Below are positions 58,465-64,000 of a DNA stretch of 64,000 nucleotides, piece by piece. The stretch lies in contig NC_064678.1 of the NCBI RefSeq assembly GCF_023278565.1, positions 5,642,001-5,706,000 of the forward strand. Direction: 5' to 3'. The notes beneath the pieces were generated by a model, which was given only the letters and a program-made list of their open reading frames with translations, was not told the DNA's origin and ran no database searches. Each line of letters opens with the position of its first letter. Within the stretch, counting starts at the first letter, position 1. This DNA is from Colletotrichum lupini (lineage: Eukaryota; Ascomycota; Sordariomycetes; Glomerellales; Glomerellaceae). The position numbers and the translations under genes were made by a program.

Positions 58465-61397
58465 TTTCGGTGGTGGGTGCTGTCGCCGAAATCAAGGTCC
58501 GATGTTGGGAGGGGTGGGAGTGAGTCGTCGCAAAGACTTTTCGGGATTGATCGATGGGGGTTACTGAAGTCGCAAGATATTCCGAAATGGCAATCTGGTT
58601 GTCTTCAGTCGCTGCACAATATGGATGTACCGATCAATGGCCGTTGGTCTAGCTTCGGGCGTGGACTGAATGGAGAATTGGAAATTGTGCGCAAACGGTT
58701 GTGACTCAACTGTGAAGCTCAGAGAGGGACAATGAACGACCCCTGTCACGCTAAAAATTTCGAGGGGCATTGGATGACCACAAGCTCCGTCTCGCACCTC
58801 CCTTACCAGCTCAGCCAGCTGGCACCGGTAAGTGGCAGCCCTAGACAGCGGGCTAGTCTCGGCCCGAAGCAACCCGGATCAGGAGGGACACCTGTGGACC
58901 TCCAGGTGTTCCCAATCACACTTCAGCGGAAGCACTCCACTGCTCGAATACCCCTCCATCACTGCAAAATGACGTTGGCTCGCTGAATTTCTGCTGTAAG
59001 TGATGCGTTAGGGGCATCAAGTGGTTGGCTATCGCACTCTGGCTGCGAGCTGCTCGTCATCTACCAGGTTGACAGAAACCCTGAGGTTCCTTGCTTCTGG
59101 GTCGAAAATGTGCCCTGGAATGCCACCAACTGCTATGTCTCAAAAGTAAATGGGCCGTTGTGATGTTGATCTCTTCTTTTGGAATCTGATTTTATTGCTG
59201 GCTGTCTCTGTTTTTCAGAGTTCCGTCTGCAAAATTAGTCCGCCCAAACGACCTAATCTTATGTTCAGAGTGCTTCACTGTAAGTCGAGTAGATTGCGGC
59301 TTCATTCTATCGAATTTCTGAGGAGCTAGACAAATGTTCTCGATATACTTCATGAACACTGCTTTTGTCTCAAATGATTTACGAGAAAGCATCTATAACA
59401 TTGCGCCTATATTGCCCATAGGAATAAGCGCGAAGGCAATGTATCGGGATAGCATGTTATCTTGGTTCAAACATGCATCTTGGGTTGTGAGTTGAGTCTA
59501 GAATATGTGCCATTCAATTGACTTCTAAGAAGCAACCACACCCAACATGACGGGGAACTCGTACGAGCATCTAATGACAGAAAGGATCTCTCTTATTAGA
59601 GGTGTAGACAATAGTCATGTATCCTGGCTGCGACTCTATCGAATTAGTGAAAGGTCTCCATAGGCTTTTGGTTCAACGAGGGGTTTTTTCTCAGGCAGAC
59701 AAAAGGAACTGCCTGGGCTTGGGATGAGAGCTCGGAGCGAATGGTTGAGCGGCATTGGAACACGGATACGAAAAGTGATGGATCGGAATTGCGAGGCCCA
59801 AAAGAGGCCGTATTCCGCCAAAGATTTGGATGCTGCAGATTCAGAGTGCCCGCAGACTGCGGCCCCCCGATTCGTGCCTTGTCGGCCCTGTCGCTGTTCA
59901 ATCAAACCCTCAACAACGACAGCAAAAGTGGAGTGGCTCTCTTTCACATGGGAAAAAGACGAGCACACAGTTCAAGATTACAGCCAGAGAGCAAGGTAGC
60001 TCGGTATCGGCTGATGGACGTTTTCAATCATTTCACACAAATCCTTGCCATTGTTAGCGAGAGCTGATGCCCGTGGCAGAGAAGGATACTGCGGGAGATG
60101 GTAACATAGAAAGGACATATGACATTGCAGGAAATAGTGTGTATAAAAAGGTCAACTGATTCATACCTATGTACCTTACAGGCCTAGCCAGGGAGTTCCG
60201 CAGGTACTGTTATCCCGCTCCTCATCCTGCCAGTTTGTGTTGGGGAAGATAGATACCTCTGAATGTGGGCTGAGGTACATCCATTACGTAGCCGCTTGGC
60301 AGCAGCTGGCCCGCTCATCACCCACGTCCTGCATCTTCCAAAAACTGCAACAGCGAGTGGAAAAGATGAGGCGGCAAGAGATAGTTGTCCAGTGGTCCAG
60401 TGGAATAAAATGAACAATTCGACACGTGAACCTATCTTCATTGCCCATTCCCCCACAAGGGTCAGCAGGCAGTGTAACCCCACGGTCAGCCCTGGACCAA
60501 TACCGTCAATACCGGCCGGCATCAAATCGTTATCCCAGTGCCACCACGGTCCAACCCGGCCAAACCCAGCAGATTTCCATAGTGTTGAGCTGCTGCTGCT
60601 GCTGCTGCACCTACCTTACTGTTGCTCCCCTCCGCTTGCTTGCTTGCTCAGGTTCCTTTCCGCGGCTTCCACTCGCGCCTCTACCTCACCTCATCTTGCT
60701 TTAACTACCCGTACCTCAGGTACTGGACTACTTGCCGACACCTCCAATCACAGACCAGGTCCCTGTCCTTTTCATCCATTGCCTTTCAACACTACCGCAT
60801 CCCGGCCGCCTCGATACCTCCAACTCCCGAAAGCCCGACTGACCCTTTTTGCGTCTTTCCTCCCCTCTCAAGGTCTCAAGGTCTAATCGACAGGTTTGCG
60901 CTGACGGCCACATATCACTTTAGCGTCTGTTAGCTGTCGACGGACGAACCTTTTTCACCAGCGCCACCACCTCGCGCTTTCATTTTCCTGGGCCTCGTTC
61001 GCCTATGGCGAGCTGATTGTTGCCGTTCCTTGGACTTGGGGGGAAAACCATCTGGACAGCCCACCGGCTTGCATTCCCGACTACGAACATAACCACCACG
61101 ATCACGACAGACTCGTCGAGTACCTCACCTCAACCTTACGCAATCCCACTAAGCATCACAGACTCAGCGGCAAACCTTTAAGACGATTGTCAACCCTACA
61201 CTCGCTTCTCCCTACTGCGGTGTATTCGAAATACTCGCTCGACGCCCATTTCTCCCAACGCGACTGCGAATACATCGCCTCCTTCGTCGCGCGGAACGTC
61301 TGGAACATTCCTGACCACCGAAACCACCCCTTACTATCGAGCCTCGACGTCTCCTAAATCCTTTCACTCCCGCATCGCAACCCGCCGTCGACCCTCC
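58465..61397. other. 2.9 kb intergenic stretch GCD7 / NEM1
   Basis: No supportable gene. 60600-61390 is C/T/A-rich on the plus strand and looks like a long promoter/leader of NEM1, with a CTG run near 60592-60608. Confidence 0.55.
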
Positions 61398-63070
61398 ATG
61401 CCTCATGGATTGCATATCCTATCAAAGATGAACTCCCTGAATATCATCACCTCTCGCGTCTCTCCGCCGCCGAGTCCGGTTGCCTCGCGATCCAACTCCA
61501 TTGGCTCCTTGGGATTGGCCGTCCAACCTGACAGCGACCAGCAAAGTGGCGAAGGCGCAGACAAACAGGGCGACGACCAAGACGAAGATGTTTTCCCCCT
61601 CGAAAAGACGGCTTTCGAACAGCGCAACGACGCACATGGTGCATTAGACCTCGCGAGCGAAGCTACGCCGCTAATAGGGGGAGAATCGAAAGAAGCAGGG
61701 CTGAGATCAACTTCATGGCACTCATTGCCTCGGCGCATCGCTGCCGGCTTTATCAATTCCCTCCGCTGGGTATTGTCCACCCTTGCCGCCCCGGGCGTGT
61801 ATCTGATTGCCTGCCTTTATGACGACGCAGGGGATTTCTCGCTCTTTTACCCATTCAAAAGATTATTCGGCTTGCACAATAGAAGCAACAAAAAGCTCGC
61901 GACAGACTTTGCTGGCTCCGTGGACGAAAAGTCGGGCCGGCAGGGTAGCGCCGGATATGGAGGGGTTGCGTACTCAAGACCAGTGGGATCATCAGGTTCA
62001 TCTTCTTCAGGCATATCTTCAGAATCAGACTCGGATGCCGATCGCCGACGCCGGGGCTCCACCGGTCGACACTCGCGTTCAAAGTCCGCAGCGGAAGAGA
62101 TTGCGCCAGCACGGAGGTCTATTCGGATCAAGCTACACAGTGAGGATGCTCTTCCGCAACGAAAGCACCGAAAGACGCAGTCTGCGGCAGCACGGCCCAA
62201 GGGCAGTGGTGAATCTGGCTCTTCCGACATTTCCGCGCAACTCAAGTCTCCGACGTCTCCCGCAGGCGCGCTGACGCGATATCCAAAGACACCGGCCCCT
62301 CCTCGACCCTTGATTCCTCGACGACAACCATCATACCTCAACCTCGAGCCTTCGACCGATCCCAAGTACCAAAAGACTCTCATTCTGGACCTCGACGAAA
62401 CCCTGATTCACAGCATGTCCAAGGGGGGACGCATGAGTACGGGGCATATGGTTGAGGTCAGATTAAACCAGACGTACGTCGGTGCCGGAGGCCAAACATC
62501 GATCGGACCGCAGCATCCCATTCTGTACTGGGTTAACAAACGTCCACACTGTGATGACTTCCTCCGTCGGGTAAGCATTGTCCAGGATGATTGAACAAGT
62601 AGTTGGCGCTAATCGTGTGATAAAGGTTTGCAAATGGTATAACCTCGTCGTTTTCACGGCCTCGGTCCAGGAATATGCGGACCCCGTGATAGACTGGTTA
62701 GAGGCAGAGAGGAAATTCTTCTCGGCGCGATACTACAGGCAGCACTGCACGTTCCGACAGGGAGCCTTCATCAAGGACCTTAGTTCCGTTGAGCCGGACT
62801 TGAGCAAGGTCATGATCTTGGATAATAGTCCACTGAGTTACATGTTCCATCAAGGTGTGTAATGGCAGTATACGATCTATTTGTGGGAAAATTCGACTAA
62901 CGTGGGCCTCGTCGCTAGATAACGCCATCCCTATTCAAGGCTGGATTAACGACCCGACAGACAATGATCTCTTGCATCTAGTGCCACTGCTCGAGGGTCT
63001 CCAGTATGTGTCGGACGTGAGGGCGCTGCTTGCATTGCGTGGAGGCGAAGACGGTCAGCATATGGCGTAG
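61398..63070 (+). CDS. NEM1: Nem1-like nuclear envelope phosphatase (FCP/SCP family)
   Basis: Exons 61398-62570, 62626-62854 and 62919-63070 give 517 residues; a second in-frame ATG at 61428 (MNSLNIITSRVSPPPSP) is an alternative start. The N-terminal half is disordered, with a hydrophobic segment near residues 117-140 (FINSLRWVLSTLAAPGVYLI), the membrane anchor. The C-terminal catalytic domain has KTLILDLDETLIHS (DxDxT nucleophile), NKRPHCDDFLRR, LVVFTASVQEYADPVIDWLE, FIKDLSSVEPDLSKVMILDN and NAIPIQGWINDPTDNDLLHL. Nem1 with Spo7 dephosphorylates the phosphatidate phosphatase Pah1 at the ER/nuclear envelope, steering lipids to triacylglycerol and limiting nuclear membrane growth. Confidence 0.95.
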
Positions 63071-64000
63071 AACTGGATTGGGACTGTAGAAGGGAATCTG
63101 GTGTACTGTACTGGCATGGAATTGGGCAAAGCGAACACCAGCGGCTTCGACTTCGTGGTGCAGCGGTGTATTAATAACATTTGGTAAAGGGATGGTAAGA
63201 GGAGTTATCGGGCGGCACGACTGCAAAATGTCGGTACGATTCTGTAGAGCTTCAGGAATACATGCCAGGCCACCAGCCTTTTCAACGTTCAGCGAGAACA
63301 TGTTATTGAATGGAAATGTCGGGTTGGCAGTGACAGTGTAAAGGTAGACGATGGGAACTTGTGGACGTTGAGCCGTGGACGAGCTAGACGATATTTCCGA
63401 CATTCCGTCTTTTCTTGCCTTGTTTGTACCTGAGCTAGAGCAGCTGGATTATGCACAAGTGAATGCGGGCGACCATTCGAGAAACGAAATTCTACGCTGC
63501 AATGATACCATCCGTACGTCAGGTAGCTCAGCTACCCTTGCTAATGCGGTTTTCCTAGACTCGGCGGGAGCTATGTACATTGCAGAAGTTGGCAGGGCCT
63601 GGGAACCGGAAAAGAGGCGCAGTTTGTATGGACAAAATTGGAATTGCATTGACCTGGGAGTGCGCGAGTGCCTGAGCATCATTTGCCTCGGGCATTGGGT
63701 GACGGGGGGACACGGGAAGTGTGAATCTTGCACTAGCCACACAGGAAAGTCGCATCTCGATCGTTTTTGTTGCTCCAGATTTTCGTCAATCGCTCCCCAC
63801 TGTGTTTTGTTTACGGCAACCTTACCTAGTGCGGGTGGGAGCCACAGAGCCACAGAGCCTGAGGGCCTGAGGAAAATGCAGGGGAGTCGAGGAGGACTCG
63901 CTCCGGGACCTTGTCGCGGAAAACTCCCTCGCGGGCACACGCGGGCGAAGAAAGCTCGAGCTGATGGAAAGGATGATGTGCTAAACCCAGACGGCCCAGA
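63071..64000. other. Right-edge flank
   Basis: 3' flank of NEM1 and sequence to the window end. The minus-strand open frame at 63449-63940 has no motif; nothing supportable. Confidence 0.5.

Noticed and set aside
1..64000. Secondary-metabolite cluster, CRISPR array or prokaryotic mobile system
   Set aside because: The only candidates for a cluster (one SDR, one acyl-CoA ligase) are far apart among housekeeping genes; no direct-repeat/spacer arrays exist and the genome is eukaryotic.

Overview
This window is chromosomal DNA from a filamentous ascomycete (Pezizomycotina). The evidence is short 50-110 base introns with GTAAGT/GTATGT donors and CTAAC/CTGAC-like branch points, a HET-domain gene, a fungal-specific complex I 21.3 kDa subunit, an Ecm33 GPI wall protein, and an AT-rich block with the signature of repeat-induced point mutation (RIP). 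Protein style and gene content fit a Sordariomycete; Glomerellales or a near relative is my guess, not a demonstrated assignment.

Layout, left to right. A VAP/Scs2 ER-contact protein runs off the left edge (minus). Then come a UBA-zinc finger-UBX protein (plus), ribosomal P1 (minus), a DUF2408/UPF0662 protein (plus), an unrecognised acidic-tailed protein (plus), a peroxisomal Pcs60-type acyl-CoA ligase (minus), splicing factor SPF45 (plus) and Ecm33 (minus). A 6.2 kb stretch without recognisable genes leads to an AlkA/Mag1 DNA glycosylase (minus). Positions 26335-29219 hold a 2,869-bp RIP-saturated Mutator-like (MULE) transposon with 57-bp inverted termini and 8-bp target duplications. Next are Mnn9 mannosyltransferase (plus), Qcr7 (minus), a mitochondrial NAD+ carrier (plus), a four-exon small membrane protein (minus), tRNA-Leu(CAG) (minus) and a HET-domain protein (minus). 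The right third is denser: a Bcp/Dot5 peroxiredoxin, complex I 21.3 kDa subunit, Lto1, a short-chain dehydrogenase, Naa10, a 1,003-residue Q/H-rich disordered protein, eIF2B beta (Gcd7) and the Nem1 lipid phosphatase.

Nearly everything is housekeeping: translation (P1, eIF2B beta, Naa10, Lto1 for Rli1 maturation), respiration (Qcr7, complex I subunit, NAD+ carrier), wall and glycosylation (Ecm33, Mnn9), ER/nuclear membrane (VAP, Nem1), DNA repair (Mag1) and splicing (SPF45). There is no operon or biosynthetic cluster; neighbours alternate strand and do not form a pathway. The accessory elements are the MULE relic and the HET gene beside a tRNA. Exon coordinates were built by joining splice sites by eye and checking codon phase; they are predictions without transcript support.
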